From assembly GCA_945892985.1 (NCBI GenBank), contig CAMDDU010000001.1:142743-206742 (forward strand): a DNA stretch of 64,000 nt. Direction: 5' to 3'. The notes beneath the pieces are model-generated. The model worked only from the letters and a program-made list of their open reading frames with translations, did no database searches and was not told where the DNA came from. This document shows positions 32,959 to 41,499 of the stretch, in pieces (the first letter of the stretch is position 1; each line of letters opens with the position of its first letter). A program made the translations under genes and the position numbers. This stretch comes from CAITSH01 sp945892985 (lineage in GTDB: Bacteria > Pseudomonadota > Gammaproteobacteria > Burkholderiales > SG8-39).

Positions 32959-34296
32959 CTAAGCGGCGTCATCCTCTTCCGGAACGTCCGCCTTGCCGAG
33001 CAAGGCCTCCGCCGCGGGCACCGGCAGTGCCTCAACATCCTTGAGCTTACGCGTCATTTGCCGCGTGCGCGTCTCGGCCTGGCCTATGGAATTGGTGACC
33101 GTCTGTAACTGCGCCTTGGTCTTGGCGAGCACATCGCCAAAACGGCCGAACTCCGTTTTCACCGCCGAGAGCAACTCCCACACTTCGCTGGAACGCTGCT
33201 CGATGGCGAGCGTGCGGAAGCCCATTTGCAGACTGTTGAGCAAGGCTGAAAGCGTGGTCGGCCCGGCGATGGACACGCGGTATTCGCGTTGTACGAAATC
33301 GGCAAGCCCGGGCCGGCGCAGGGCCTCGGCGTACAAGCCCTCGGTCGGCAGGAACAGGATGGCAAAGTCCGTGGTGTGCGGCGGCGCGATGTATTTCTCG
33401 CGAATGGTTTTCGCCTCGAGCTTGATGCGGTTATCTATGGCTTTGCAGGCCTCTTCCACGCCGGCAATATCGGCGCGCTCCTGGGCACCAAGCAGGCGCT
33501 CATAATCCTCGACCGGGAACTTCGAGTCGATGGGCAGCCACACCGGCGAGCGCACGTCCTGCCCCGGCAGCTTGATGGCGAATTCAACGATGTCACGCGA
33601 ACCGGGCACGGTGGCGACATTTTTGGCGTACTGCTCGGCGGTGAGCGTCTGCTCGAGCAGTGCCGACAACTGCACCTCGCCCCAGGTGCCGCGCGATTTC
33701 ACATTGGTCAGCACGCGCTTGAGATCGCCCACGCCGGCGGCGAGAGTCTGCATTTCGCCCAAGCCCTTGTGCACCGCCTCGAGCCTGTCGCTGACCTGCT
33801 TGAACGACTCCCCCAACCTTTTTTCCAGCGTGGCGTGGAGTTTTTCGTCAACGGTCTTGCGCATTTCCTCCAGGCGCGTGGCGTTGTCGGTCTGCAACTC
33901 CTTGAGCTTGGTTTCCAGCGTAAGTCGCACCTCACCGAGACGCTTTTCATTCGACTCGACCAGCTTGGCGAGCTGCTGCGCAAACGAATCGATCTGGTTG
34001 TTCTGCACGCCGGCGATGGTGGCCATTTGCTGCTGCAGCGTTTTGCTGAACTCGGCCATGCTCGCCGAGAGCTCGGCGCGCTGCGCCAGCGCGCCTTCCT
34101 GCGACTCCTTGCGTCCAAGTGCAATGTCGGCGCGCAGTTCGCGCTCAAGGCGTTCGCCAATTTCATCCGACCGCCGGGCCAGTCGGTCAAGACTGTCCTG
34201 CGCCAGTCCCTGGCGCTTGCGTAACAGAATGACAAGCTGCAGGACAATCATCACCAGCGCCGCCGCCAGCAGAACGATCAGCAAAGCTTCGGTCAT
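32959..34296 (-). CDS. rmuC: DNA recombination protein RmuC (445 aa)
   Basis: One N-terminal membrane helix (LLIVLLAAALVMIVLQLVIL), then about 170 residues of coiled coil rich in Glu, Arg and Lys. The RmuC nuclease-like domain follows: KSRGTWGEVQLSALLEQTL, VEFAIKLPGQD, PIDSKFPVEDYERLL, FAILFLPTEGLYAEAL, GPTTLSALLNSLQMGFRTLA. RmuC limits rearrangement at repeats and acts in phage defence in E. coli. Normal length. The 92-bp gap to the upstream gene contains several degenerate copies of a TTTAACCC-CAC unit. Confidence 0.95.
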   Translation of the reverse strand: MTEALLIVLLAAALVMIVLQLVILLRKRQGLAQDSLDRLARRSDEIGERLERELRADIALGRKESQEGALAQRAELSASMAEFSKTLQQQMATIAGVQNNQIDSFAQQLAKLVESNEKRLGEVRLTLETKLKELQTDNATRLEEMRKTVDEKLHATLEKRLGESFKQVSDRLEAVHKGLGEMQTLAAGVGDLKRVLTNVKSRGTWGEVQLSALLEQTLTAEQYAKNVATVPGSRDIVEFAIKLPGQDVRSPVWLPIDSKFPVEDYERLLGAQERADIAGVEEACKAIDNRIKLEAKTIREKYIAPPHTTDFAILFLPTEGLYAEALRRPGLADFVQREYRVSIAGPTTLSALLNSLQMGFRTLAIEQRSSEVWELLSAVKTEFGRFGDVLAKTKAQLQTVTNSIGQAETRTRQMTRKLKDVEALPVPAAEALLGKADVPEEDDAA

Positions 34297-34388
34297 TGCG
34301 TTTTAATCCTCACGTCGTTCCACCCTTCACGTCTTCTTTAATCTTCAGGCTTGTTTAACCGGCAGGTCTTTTTAACCCCCACATCTTT

Positions 34389-34799
34389 TTAACCCTCACG
34401 ATTGCGCATCCAGTCGGCGGTTTGCAAAAAAGCATTGTAAAGCCCCTGCCGCAATCCCTCCTCGACCCCGACGTCCGCCATCGCCCGCCTCATGCAATCC
34501 ATCCACTGATCGCGCTCGCTGATTCCTATTGCGAAGGGCAGATGGCGGGCACGCAACATCGGATGGCCGTACTTTTCCATGTAAAGGCTGGGGCCGCCAA
34601 GCCATCCGGACAGGAACATATACAGTTTTTCGCGCGAGGTCTCCATCGACGGCGGGTGCAGCTTGCGTATGCCGGAGTATGCCTGCTCAATATCCATCAA
34701 GTCGTAAAAGCGATCCACCATCTCGCGCACTTTGGCATCCCCGCCCATCTGCGCATAAAGCGTCTTGCCCGGTTCGTCGATCATGCTTCCCTCATCCAT
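34389..34799 (-). CDS. Group II truncated haemoglobin (136 aa)
   Basis: Haem protein of the GlbO/trHbO class: TLYAQMGGDAKVREMVDRFY, then GWLGGPSLYMEKYGHPMLRA, and RHLPFAIGISERDQWMDCM. The latter contains the proximal His and the conserved Trp that mark group II. Usually linked to oxygen, NO or peroxide handling. Two possible starts (34799 or 34784, MIDEPGK). It follows the permease gene by 3 bp, which is an uncommon pairing, so function with it is not implied. Confidence 0.93.
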   Translation of the reverse strand: MDEGSMIDEPGKTLYAQMGGDAKVREMVDRFYDLMDIEQAYSGIRKLHPPSMETSREKLYMFLSGWLGGPSLYMEKYGHPMLRARHLPFAIGISERDQWMDCMRRAMADVGVEEGLRQGLYNAFLQTADWMRNREG

Positions 34800-34802
34800 C
34801 CC

Positions 34803-37289
34803 CTATGCCTCTCTCAGAGCCAAAATGGGAGGGCGGCTGAGTGCGGCGCGCGCGCCGGACCAGGCGTTGTAGCCAACGCAGGCCAGACCGAGGATCGGAC
34901 CGGCCAGCCAGATCCAGCCATTCATTCGATACGCAAACTGGAACACAAAATGCGCCACGGCCCAGCCTATGGCCACCGCCGCAGCAGAGGCCAGCAGCCC
35001 GGAAATGATGCCCAGCGCGGCAAATTCCACGCGTTGCGCCGCCACCACTTGGGCGCGACTCGCCCCCAGCGCGCGCATCACAGCCGCCTCCTGCATGCGC
35101 TCATCCTGCGTGGCGAGCAAGGCGGCGTAAAGCACCAATACCCCGGCGCCCAGCGCGAACAGAAAAACAAACTGCACCGCACGCACCACCTGCTCTATCA
35201 AAGCCTGCGCCTGCGCCATGATCGCGCTCATGTCGACCAAGGTCAGGTTGGTAAAGGCCTGCGACAATTTGCTGGTGAAGCCGGCATCTGCGACAGGTAA
35301 ATTAAAACTGGTGACAAAACTGGCCGGAAAGTCACCCAGCAAACCGGGTGTGGCAATGACAAAAAAATTCACCCGCATCGAATCCCAGTCGAGCTTGCGC
35401 ACGCTGGTGATAGGCGCCGAGAACGTTCGCCCGGCCACCTGCCAGCTCAGCACGTCACCGAGCTTCCAACCCAGTGTCCTGGCGATTCCCTCCTCGACCG
35501 ACAAGGCGCCTTTTCTCTGGTCGTCCTCGCTGAACCAGCGGCCGGCAACCACGCTGTTGTGCGCCGGCTTTGCAGCCATGTAAGACAGGTTGAACTCGCG
35601 CTCGACCAGGCGCCGCGCCCGCTCCTCAAAATCATTTTCGCTCACCGCCTGGCCATTTTTTGCGATGTAGCGTCCGCGAATCATCGGGTACACCACCGGT
35701 TCGGCAAGCTTGGCGTTGCGAAAAAACGCCAACACTCCGGAACGCTGCTCCGGCTGGATGTTGACGATGAAGCGGTTGGGCGCATCGGGGGGCACCTTGG
35801 AGCGCCAGGTTTCGAGCAGATCGCCCCGCGTGAACGTGAGCATCAATATGGCGGCGAGGCCCAGCGACAAGGCGATAATCTGCACCGTATTCGCGCCAGC
35901 ACGGCGGCGCAAACTGGCGAGGCCGTAGCGCCACGACAAGCCGCCCCCGCCGGAAAACCGCCCAAGACCATGCAAAGCAGCGTAGCCCGAAGCGGCAAAG
36001 ACAACACCCGCCGCCGCAAAGCCGCCAAGCACAATCAGGCCGAGCTTGGCATCTCCGGCCTGCCAGATCAGCAGTCCGGCGATAGTCAGCGTGCCGGCGG
36101 CATAGCCGGCCAGCGCCCCCTGGCGCGGCGCGCCAACGTCACGACGTATCACGCGCAGCGCCGGCACATTCTTCAGTTGCAGCAGTGGGGGCAGCGAAAA
36201 CCCCAGCAGCAAGCACAGGCCAACCAGCATGCCCTGCATCGCCGGCAACAGCGTGGGCTGCGGCAACTCGACCAGCATCAGCCCGGACACCATCGCGGCG
36301 ATGACGTATTGCGCCGCGTAGCCGGCGAGACCGCCGGCGATGGCTGCCGCCACGCCCAGCAGCAGGAATTCCCAGGCAAACAGCGCGAACAGGCGCGACT
36401 GGCTGGCGCCAAAGCAGCGCATCACCGCATAACCGTCCAGATGGCGCTGGCTGTAGCGACGCGTCGATAGCCCCACCGCCACCGCCGCCAGGATCACCGC
36501 CAGCAAGGCGGTCAGCCCGATGAGTTGCTGCGAGCGATCGATGGAGGCGCGTATTTCCGGGCGCGCGTTCTCCAGACTTTGCAGGTTTTCGCCACGCGCC
36601 AGCTTGGGTTTGACCCAGGCCTCGAACTGCGCCACCGGTTCGCGCTCGCCCGAGGCGAGCAGCGTGTACCAGATGCGGCTGCCCGCCTGCACCAGGCCGG
36701 TGGCGGCGATTTCATCGTCGCGCAGCATCAGGCGCGGCGCGATGTTAAAAAACGACGCACCGCGGTCCGGTTCCAGTGTAAGGATCGCGCCAATCTTGAA
36801 ACTGCTATTACCCAGTTCGATACCATCGCCGACGCGCGCAGCCAGCGTTGCCGCCAGCCTCTCATCGACCCACACCGTGCCCGGTGCGGGGATCCCGGTC
36901 GCCGCCGCATCGGGCGCATTGACCTGTGGCGCGGTGCGCAACCTGCCGCGCAGCGGATAGCCCTCGGACACGCCCTTGACGCCGGCGAGCTGCGCGTTCT
37001 CGCCTTTACGCACCATGCTGACAAAGCCGGTGCTTTGCGCCTGGCGCAGGCCACGGCGCCTGAGCTCGTCGCGCAACTCGCCGCGCACCGGCCGGTCGCC
37101 CTGCACCACCAGGTCGGCGCCTATGAGTTGTTGCGCCTCGCGCGCCAGCGCCTGGCGCACCCGGTCGGCAAAAAAGCCGACGCTGGCGACACTCGCCACG
37201 GCCAGCACCAGCGCCAGCGCGAGCACGCGCAGCTCGCCGGCGCGCCAGTCGCGCAACAACATGCGCCAGGCGAGGCTCAGCGTTGCCAT
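34803..37289 (-). CDS. ybbP: ABC transporter permease of the YbbP/FtsX family (828 aa)
   Basis: Large MacB/FtsX-type permease with two FtsX repeats and about ten membrane helices: one N-terminal, clusters around residues 250-450, and three C-terminal (VQFVFLFALGAGVLVLYAAL). Large periplasmic loops are visible between them. Motifs include SLAWRMLLRDWRAGELRVLA at the start and VMRALGASRAQVVAAQRVEF, the cytoplasmic coupling region. Partner ATPase is the adjacent YbbA-type gene; tesA is next door, as in E. coli ybbAP-tesA. Confidence 0.9.
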   Translation of the reverse strand: MATLSLAWRMLLRDWRAGELRVLALALVLAVASVASVGFFADRVRQALAREAQQLIGADLVVQGDRPVRGELRDELRRRGLRQAQSTGFVSMVRKGENAQLAGVKGVSEGYPLRGRLRTAPQVNAPDAAATGIPAPGTVWVDERLAATLAARVGDGIELGNSSFKIGAILTLEPDRGASFFNIAPRLMLRDDEIAATGLVQAGSRIWYTLLASGEREPVAQFEAWVKPKLARGENLQSLENARPEIRASIDRSQQLIGLTALLAVILAAVAVGLSTRRYSQRHLDGYAVMRCFGASQSRLFALFAWEFLLLGVAAAIAGGLAGYAAQYVIAAMVSGLMLVELPQPTLLPAMQGMLVGLCLLLGFSLPPLLQLKNVPALRVIRRDVGAPRQGALAGYAAGTLTIAGLLIWQAGDAKLGLIVLGGFAAAGVVFAASGYAALHGLGRFSGGGGLSWRYGLASLRRRAGANTVQIIALSLGLAAILMLTFTRGDLLETWRSKVPPDAPNRFIVNIQPEQRSGVLAFFRNAKLAEPVVYPMIRGRYIAKNGQAVSENDFEERARRLVEREFNLSYMAAKPAHNSVVAGRWFSEDDQRKGALSVEEGIARTLGWKLGDVLSWQVAGRTFSAPITSVRKLDWDSMRVNFFVIATPGLLGDFPASFVTSFNLPVADAGFTSKLSQAFTNLTLVDMSAIMAQAQALIEQVVRAVQFVFLFALGAGVLVLYAALLATQDERMQEAAVMRALGASRAQVVAAQRVEFAALGIISGLLASAAAVAIGWAVAHFVFQFAYRMNGWIWLAGPILGLACVGYNAWSGARAALSRPPILALREA

Positions 37290-37301
37290 GACAGAAAATC
37301 A

Positions 37302-37388
37302 GTCATTGCGAGCGCAGCGAAACAATCTCGTTGCGCTTGGGCATGGCCGGAACTGCCGCGAGATTGCTTCGCTGCGCACGCAATGACA
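37302..37388. repeat. REP1 inverted repeat, copy c
   Basis: Left arm TCATTGCGAGCGCAGCGAAA and right arm GCGAGATTGCTTCGCTGCGC, then ACGCAATGACA, with a diverged centre (GTTGCGCTTGGGCATGGCC). It lies within the 126-bp gap between the permease start and its ATPase gene, inside the predicted ybbA-ybbP transcript. Confidence 0.85.
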
Positions 37389-37415
37389 ACCGCTCAATCT
37401 GGAATAGACGCTTGC

Positions 37416-38111
37416 TCACGACACAATTCTTCCAGCCGCCAGCCGGATCTGCCGCCCGCAGCGCGCTGCGAGCGATTCATCGTGGGTCACCAGCAACAGC
37501 GTCGTGCCGGCCTCGGCATTGAGCTGGAATAGCAAATCGATGATGGAAGCGCCGGTCTCGGCATCGAGGTTGCCGGTGGGTTCGTCCGCCATCAGCAGCT
37601 TGGGGCGCATGACAAAGGCCCGCGCCAGCGCCACGCGCTGCTGCTCGCCGCCCGAAAGCGTGCGCGGATAGTGGCGCAGGCGCTCGCCCAGGCCGACGCG
37701 CTCGAGCATGGCGGTGGCCAGCGCGGCGGGGTTGTCCCGCCCGGCGAGCTCCAGCGGCAGCATGACGTTCTCCAGCGCGTTCAGCGCCGGCAGCAACTGA
37801 AAGGACTGGAACACGAAACCGAGCAGCCGCGCGCGCAGCGCGGCGCGCCCGTCTTCATCCAGGTCAAACAATTCTTCGCCGTCGAGCCGAACGTTTCCGC
37901 TGCTGGGAACGTCCAACCCGGCGAGCAAACCGAGCAGCGTCGACTTGCCCGAGCCCGAAGCACCAACAATCGCCAACGCATCACCGGGCATCACCGTAAG
38001 GTCGATATGCTGCAAAATAGCCAGCTGCATATCGCCATTGGGAACGCTTTTGGCGAGACCGCACACCTCAATAATGGCTTGATCTGAACGACTGGGACTT
38101 GAATTGGACAT
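37416..38111 (-). CDS. ybbA: ABC transporter ATP-binding protein of the YbbA/LolD type (231 aa)
   Basis: ATPase for the neighbouring permease. Walker A VGASGSGKSTLLGLLAG, Q-loop FVFQSFQLLPALNALENVML, signature LSGGEQQRVALARAFV, Walker B LLMADEPTGNLDAETG and switch THDESLAARC. Start taken at MSNSSPSRSDQAIIEVCGLA (38111). The divergent tesA gene may begin at 38104 or further in, so the two 5' ends nearly coincide or overlap by a few bases. Confidence 0.93.
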   Translation of the reverse strand: MSNSSPSRSDQAIIEVCGLAKSVPNGDMQLAILQHIDLTVMPGDALAIVGASGSGKSTLLGLLAGLDVPSSGNVRLDGEELFDLDEDGRAALRARLLGFVFQSFQLLPALNALENVMLPLELAGRDNPAALATAMLERVGLGERLRHYPRTLSGGEQQRVALARAFVMRPKLLMADEPTGNLDAETGASIIDLLFQLNAEAGTTLLLVTHDESLAARCGRQIRLAAGRIVS

Positions 38112-38808
38112 ATTCGGAAAGAGTGTAAGCGTCTCGTTGCAATGGTTGCATCTGTTGCTATTACTGCCACCCGCGCTCCCCATGGCGGCCTACGCCCAAT
38201 CGGCCTCGGCGCTGGCGACAATGAGCACGCCCGCCGCCTTGCCCGCCAAACCCGGGGCGCCAAATATCGTTATTTATGGAGACAGCCTCTCGGCTGCCTA
38301 CGGATTACCCCAAGGTGCGGGCTGGCCGACACTGTTGCAAGAGCGCCTGAAGCAAAAGAAGTTCAATTATAACGTTGTGAATGCCAGCATCAGCGGCGAA
38401 ACGAGCGCCGGCGGCGCGGCGCGCATCGCCATCACCGTGCGCGAAACCAGACCGGCTGTGCTGGTGCTCGCCCTGGGCGCCAACGACGGCTTGCGCGGCT
38501 TGCCGGTCGCACAGCTGCGTGACAACCTCGCCGCCATCATCAAGGCCGCCAGGGCGGTCAAATGCCAGGTAATCGTGGTGGGCATGCGTATGCCGCCCAA
38601 CTACGGCCAGCGCTACACCGAACAGTTCCAGAGCAGCTTTACCGACCTGGCCAAAGCGCAGCGTCTGGCACTGGTACCGTTCTTGCTGGAGGGTGTGGCA
38701 CAACGGCCGGAATTATTTCAACAGGATCAGCTCCATCCGACCGAGGCAGCACAGCCGCTCATCCTGGAGAACATATGGAAAGCCCTGCAACCTCTGTTGA
38801 AGAAATGA
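38104..38808 (+). CDS. tesA: SGNH-family arylesterase/thioesterase I TesA, periplasmic (up to 234 aa)
   Basis: GDSL hydrolase. Block I YGDSLSAAYGLPQGAGWPTL has the nucleophile Ser; ISGETSAGGAARI is block II; LALGANDGLRGLP is block III (Asn); DQLHPTEAAQPLILEN is block V (Asp-x-x-His). The signal peptide is QWLHLLLLLPPALPMAAYA. There is no ATG before it: TTG at 38104 or TTG at 38137 must be used. In E. coli tesA is divergent to ybbAP exactly as here, and the three proteins are thought to work together on hydrophobic compounds. Confidence 0.9.
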   Translation: MDIFGKSVSVSLQWLHLLLLLPPALPMAAYAQSASALATMSTPAALPAKPGAPNIVIYGDSLSAAYGLPQGAGWPTLLQERLKQKKFNYNVVNASISGETSAGGAARIAITVRETRPAVLVLALGANDGLRGLPVAQLRDNLAAIIKAARAVKCQVIVVGMRMPPNYGQRYTEQFQSSFTDLAKAQRLALVPFLLEGVAQRPELFQQDQLHPTEAAQPLILENIWKALQPLLKK

Positions 38809-38957
38809 ACAAGCGTGTCGTAAGCCTGACAGAACCAGACCGCCTGCCTGTCTACCAGGTGGAAGAAGTGCTGGCTGAACGCCGCCTGCGCACAGGTAAG
38901 CATTTAATCGAACAAAACGGCATCCGCGTCGAATTCGAGCGCCGCAAAGCGGACTGA
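38805..38957 (+). CDS. Possible small protein coupled to tesA (50 aa)
   Basis: The ATG at 38805 overlaps the tesA stop as ATGA. The product, MNKRVVSLTEPDRLPVYQVE and so on to IRVEFERRKAD, is charged and soluble, with no recognised domain. A somewhat longer version from ATG 38775 would overlap the end of tesA. Coupling supports translation; the small size leaves doubt. Confidence 0.45.
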   Translation: MNKRVVSLTEPDRLPVYQVEEVLAERRLRTGKHLIEQNGIRVEFERRKAD

Positions 38958-38987
38958 GTTTCCCCTCGCCCTTCGAGCCGGGTTTCT

Positions 38988-39075
38988 GGGCTGCTGCCGT
39001 CGATCTTGGGAAATCGACCGCAACAGCCCGCCCTTAAGAGGCATAGCGGGCGTCCGCCGGGCCCCGCGGTGGCGA
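38988..39075 (+). other. Structured non-coding stretch upstream of mnmH
   Basis: Three successive hairpins. GGGCTGCTGCCGTCGAT (38988-39004) pairs with ATCGACCGCAACAGCCC (39013-39029) with small internal loops. CGCCC (39029-39033) pairs with GGGCG (39048-39052). A third GC-rich hairpin occupies about 39053-39075. No ORF accounts for the 236-bp gap. It is not a tRNA-Sec, SRP RNA or other RNA that I recognise. Confidence 0.4.
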
Positions 39076-39193
39076 CGCCGCCTCTTTCTCGACATCAGGC
39101 GCCGGCCCGGGCTTACGCGATTACAATAGCCTCCCCAGGCCCGGCATCCGCCCTTGCCGCCAGAACAAGCCAGCAAGACTCAGGATTGCCCGC

Positions 39194-40243
39194 GTGAAAT
39201 ATCCGGAAAAAGTCGGCGTTGCCAGCATTGACGATTTCGCCGAAGTCATCGATGTACGTTCGCCGGCCGAATTTGCCGACGACCATGTTCCGGGTGCCAT
39301 CAGCGCGCCGGTGCTAAGCAACGACGAACGCGCGCAAATCGGCACGCTGCACAAGCAGGCATCGCCCTTTGAGGCAAAAAAAGCCGGTGCCGCACTGGTG
39401 TCGCGCAACATCGCCACCCACCTGGAAACGCTTTTTGCCGGCCGCGAGCGCGACTGGCGCCCGCTGGTCTATTGCTGGCGCGGTGGCAAACGCTCCGGCG
39501 CCATGGCGCATATCCTGCGCGAAATCGGCTGGCACGCGGCGTCCCTGGAGGGCGGCTACAAGGCCTATCGCACCGGGGTGCTGGCGCAACTGGCCGAACT
39601 GCCGGGACGTTTTTCCTTTCGCGTCATCTGTGGCGAAACCGGCAGTGCAAAAAGTCGCCTGCTGGAGGCGCTGGACGCCGAGGGCGCGCAAGTACTCGAC
39701 CTGGAGCAGTTGGCCAGCCACAAGGGCTCGCTGCTAGGCGGCCTGCCGGGCAGGCCGCAGCCGGCGCAGCGCATGTTCGAGAGCATGGTGTGGCACAAGC
39801 TGCGGCACTTTGATCCGGCCAAACCGGTCTTCGTCGAGTCCGAGTCAAAGAAAGTCGGTCAGGTGCAGGTGCCAGACGCCCTTATCCTAGCCATGCGTGC
39901 GGCCGATTGCATCCACATCGAGACTGAACTGGCCTCACGTGTGGCTTTTCTCATCGGCGACTACGCCCACTTTCTGGCCGACGCATCCAGTCTCAGGGAT
40001 CGCCTCAACTGTCTGGTCGAACTGCACGGTCGGGAAGTTATCGCACGCTGGAATGCCGCAATCGAGGCCGGCGACTGGACCACTCTGGTCGCCGATTTAT
40101 TGCAAAACCACTACGACCCCGCCTACAGCAAATCCATGCCGAAGAACTACCGGCGCTTTGAACAGGCCGACAGCCTGCGGCCGGCGGACTTGACGCCCGA
40201 GGGCATCCGTCAGGCGGCCAGGATGCTGCTGAGCACGACCTGA
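39194..40243 (+). CDS. mnmH: tRNA 2-selenouridine synthase MnmH/SelU (349 aa)
   Basis: Replaces sulfur by selenium in 2-thiouridine of tRNA wobble bases via a geranylated intermediate. N-terminal rhodanese domain has active Cys in LVYCWRGGKRSGAMAHIL. The C-terminal P-loop domain begins VICGETGSAKSRLLEALDAE and continues EQLASHKGSLLGGLPGRPQP. GTG start. The enzyme needs selenophosphate, but selD is not in the window and the formate dehydrogenase here is the Cys form, so the selenium supply is unseen. Confidence 0.95.
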   Translation: MKYPEKVGVASIDDFAEVIDVRSPAEFADDHVPGAISAPVLSNDERAQIGTLHKQASPFEAKKAGAALVSRNIATHLETLFAGRERDWRPLVYCWRGGKRSGAMAHILREIGWHAASLEGGYKAYRTGVLAQLAELPGRFSFRVICGETGSAKSRLLEALDAEGAQVLDLEQLASHKGSLLGGLPGRPQPAQRMFESMVWHKLRHFDPAKPVFVESESKKVGQVQVPDALILAMRAADCIHIETELASRVAFLIGDYAHFLADASSLRDRLNCLVELHGREVIARWNAAIEAGDWTTLVADLLQNHYDPAYSKSMPKNYRRFEQADSLRPADLTPEGIRQAARMLLSTT

Positions 40244-40399
40244 GCAGCGCCGCTGGCTGCAACAAAAGCGATCCAGGCAACCGGCAACGGCGTGGATGCC
40301 GTATGGGTTAGCGGCCGGAAAGACAAGCCTGAGTGCACTTTCCAGCCGTCGATCGCGGCACTGGCGAGGCAAGCACGCAGCCCCAAAAAAAACCCGCAG

Positions 40400-41323
40400 T
40401 CACAAATCACCAAGCGCCTTGATGTGCTGGACAACACTGCGGCCAAGCGCGGATAAGGCGTAGCCACCCTCGAGCATGGAAACAATCCGGCCCTTTGCAT
40501 GGCGGTCGGCGACCGCCTTGATCTGCTTGGTCAACCAGGCATAGTCGGCATCGGACAGGCGCAACATCGCCATATCGTCCTCAGCGTGCGCGTCAAAACC
40601 GGCGGAAAAGAAAATCATTTGCGGCTTGAACGCCTCGAGCGCCGGCAACCAGACCCCGGTCACCGCCTCGCGCAAAGCCGCACTGCCCGCCCCGGCTGCC
40701 AGCGGGACGTTGAGCATGTTTGCCGCCGGCCTTTCGGTGCCGCTGTAAGGGTAAAACGGATGCTGAAAAATACCCGTCATCAGCACGCGCTCATCGCCTG
40801 CGAAAATATCCTCGGTGCCGTTGCCGTGATGGACATCAAAGTCAACGATGGCAACGCGTTCAAGCCCGTGATGCTCGAGCGCATGCTTGGCCGCCACGGC
40901 GACGTTGTTAAAAAAGCAAAACCCCATGGCGCGTGCACGCATGGCGTGGTGCCCCGGCGGTCGCACGCTGCAAAATGCATTGTCCACCTCACCGGCCATC
41001 ACCAGGTCGGTCGCAAGCACCGCCGCGCCGGTGCCGCGCAGCAGGGCCTCCCATGTGCCCGCGCACATCGCCGTGTCCGGATCGATGTGCACGATCCCGG
41101 TCTGTGGCGCCGCGTTGCGGATTTCGACGATGTAATCCATCGGATGCACGCGCTCGATATCGGCCAACCTGCCCTGCGGCGCATCGATGCGCGTCAGTAG
41201 CGGCGCAATGCCCGAGGCAATCAGCTGGTCCTCTATGGCCATCAAGCGGGCCGGTTGCTCCGGATGGTGGCTGCCCATGTCATGCTTGAGAAAAGCCGGA
41301 TGCGTAATAAATGCGGTGGTCAT
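40400..41323 (-). CDS. Histone deacetylase-family amidohydrolase (307 aa)
   Basis: Zinc deacetylase fold shared with acetylpolyamine amidohydrolases and AcuC. Catalytic elements are all present: VRPPGHHAMRARAMGFCFFN (His-His), VAIVDFDVHHGNGTEDIF (Asp and His zinc ligands), FFSAGFDAHAEDDMA (Asp ligand) and SMLEGGYALSAL. Predicted to remove acetyl groups from a small molecule or protein; the substrate is not specified by sequence. The 156-bp gap from mnmH contains nothing recognisable. Confidence 0.93.
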   Translation of the reverse strand: MTTAFITHPAFLKHDMGSHHPEQPARLMAIEDQLIASGIAPLLTRIDAPQGRLADIERVHPMDYIVEIRNAAPQTGIVHIDPDTAMCAGTWEALLRGTGAAVLATDLVMAGEVDNAFCSVRPPGHHAMRARAMGFCFFNNVAVAAKHALEHHGLERVAIVDFDVHHGNGTEDIFAGDERVLMTGIFQHPFYPYSGTERPAANMLNVPLAAGAGSAALREAVTGVWLPALEAFKPQMIFFSAGFDAHAEDDMAMLRLSDADYAWLTKQIKAVADRHAKGRIVSMLEGGYALSALGRSVVQHIKALGDL

Positions 41324-41451
41324 CGTTTCAGGCCGTGCGTAAAAAATCCGACAAAAAAAGTGCCATTAAAGAGTAAGGACAGCGCGCCCGCGCCGATATG
41401 CAGGAACGCAAGGAAAATTTGACCTTGATGCTGCAATACGGCTTCAATCAT
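41320..41451 (-). CDS. Possible small membrane protein (43 aa)
   Basis: MIEAVLQHQGQIFLAFLHIG continues as a hydrophobic helix (LSLLFNGTFFVGFF) and stops in a 4-nt ATGA overlap with the deacetylase start. The position suggests a translated leader or small membrane peptide. Ribosome-binding site is weak and there is no family match I know. It also forms the spacer to the divergent moxR gene. Confidence 0.3.
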   Translation of the reverse strand: MIEAVLQHQGQIFLAFLHIGAGALSLLFNGTFFVGFFTHGLKR

Positions 41452-41499
41452 ATCGGAATTCCAAGCTAAACTTGAGCCCTGAACCTCATCATCCTCTCC

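Noticed and set aside
35559..36470. Long plus-strand ORF opposite the YbbP-type permease
   Set aside because: Gln/Arg/His-rich antisense translation of a membrane protein gene, with no ribosome-binding site.
38958..39193. tRNA-Sec or SRP RNA gene upstream of mnmH
   Set aside because: No acceptor stem with CCA, no T-loop GTTCGA and no SRP core motif (GGAAGCAGCC) was found. Only unassigned hairpins remain.
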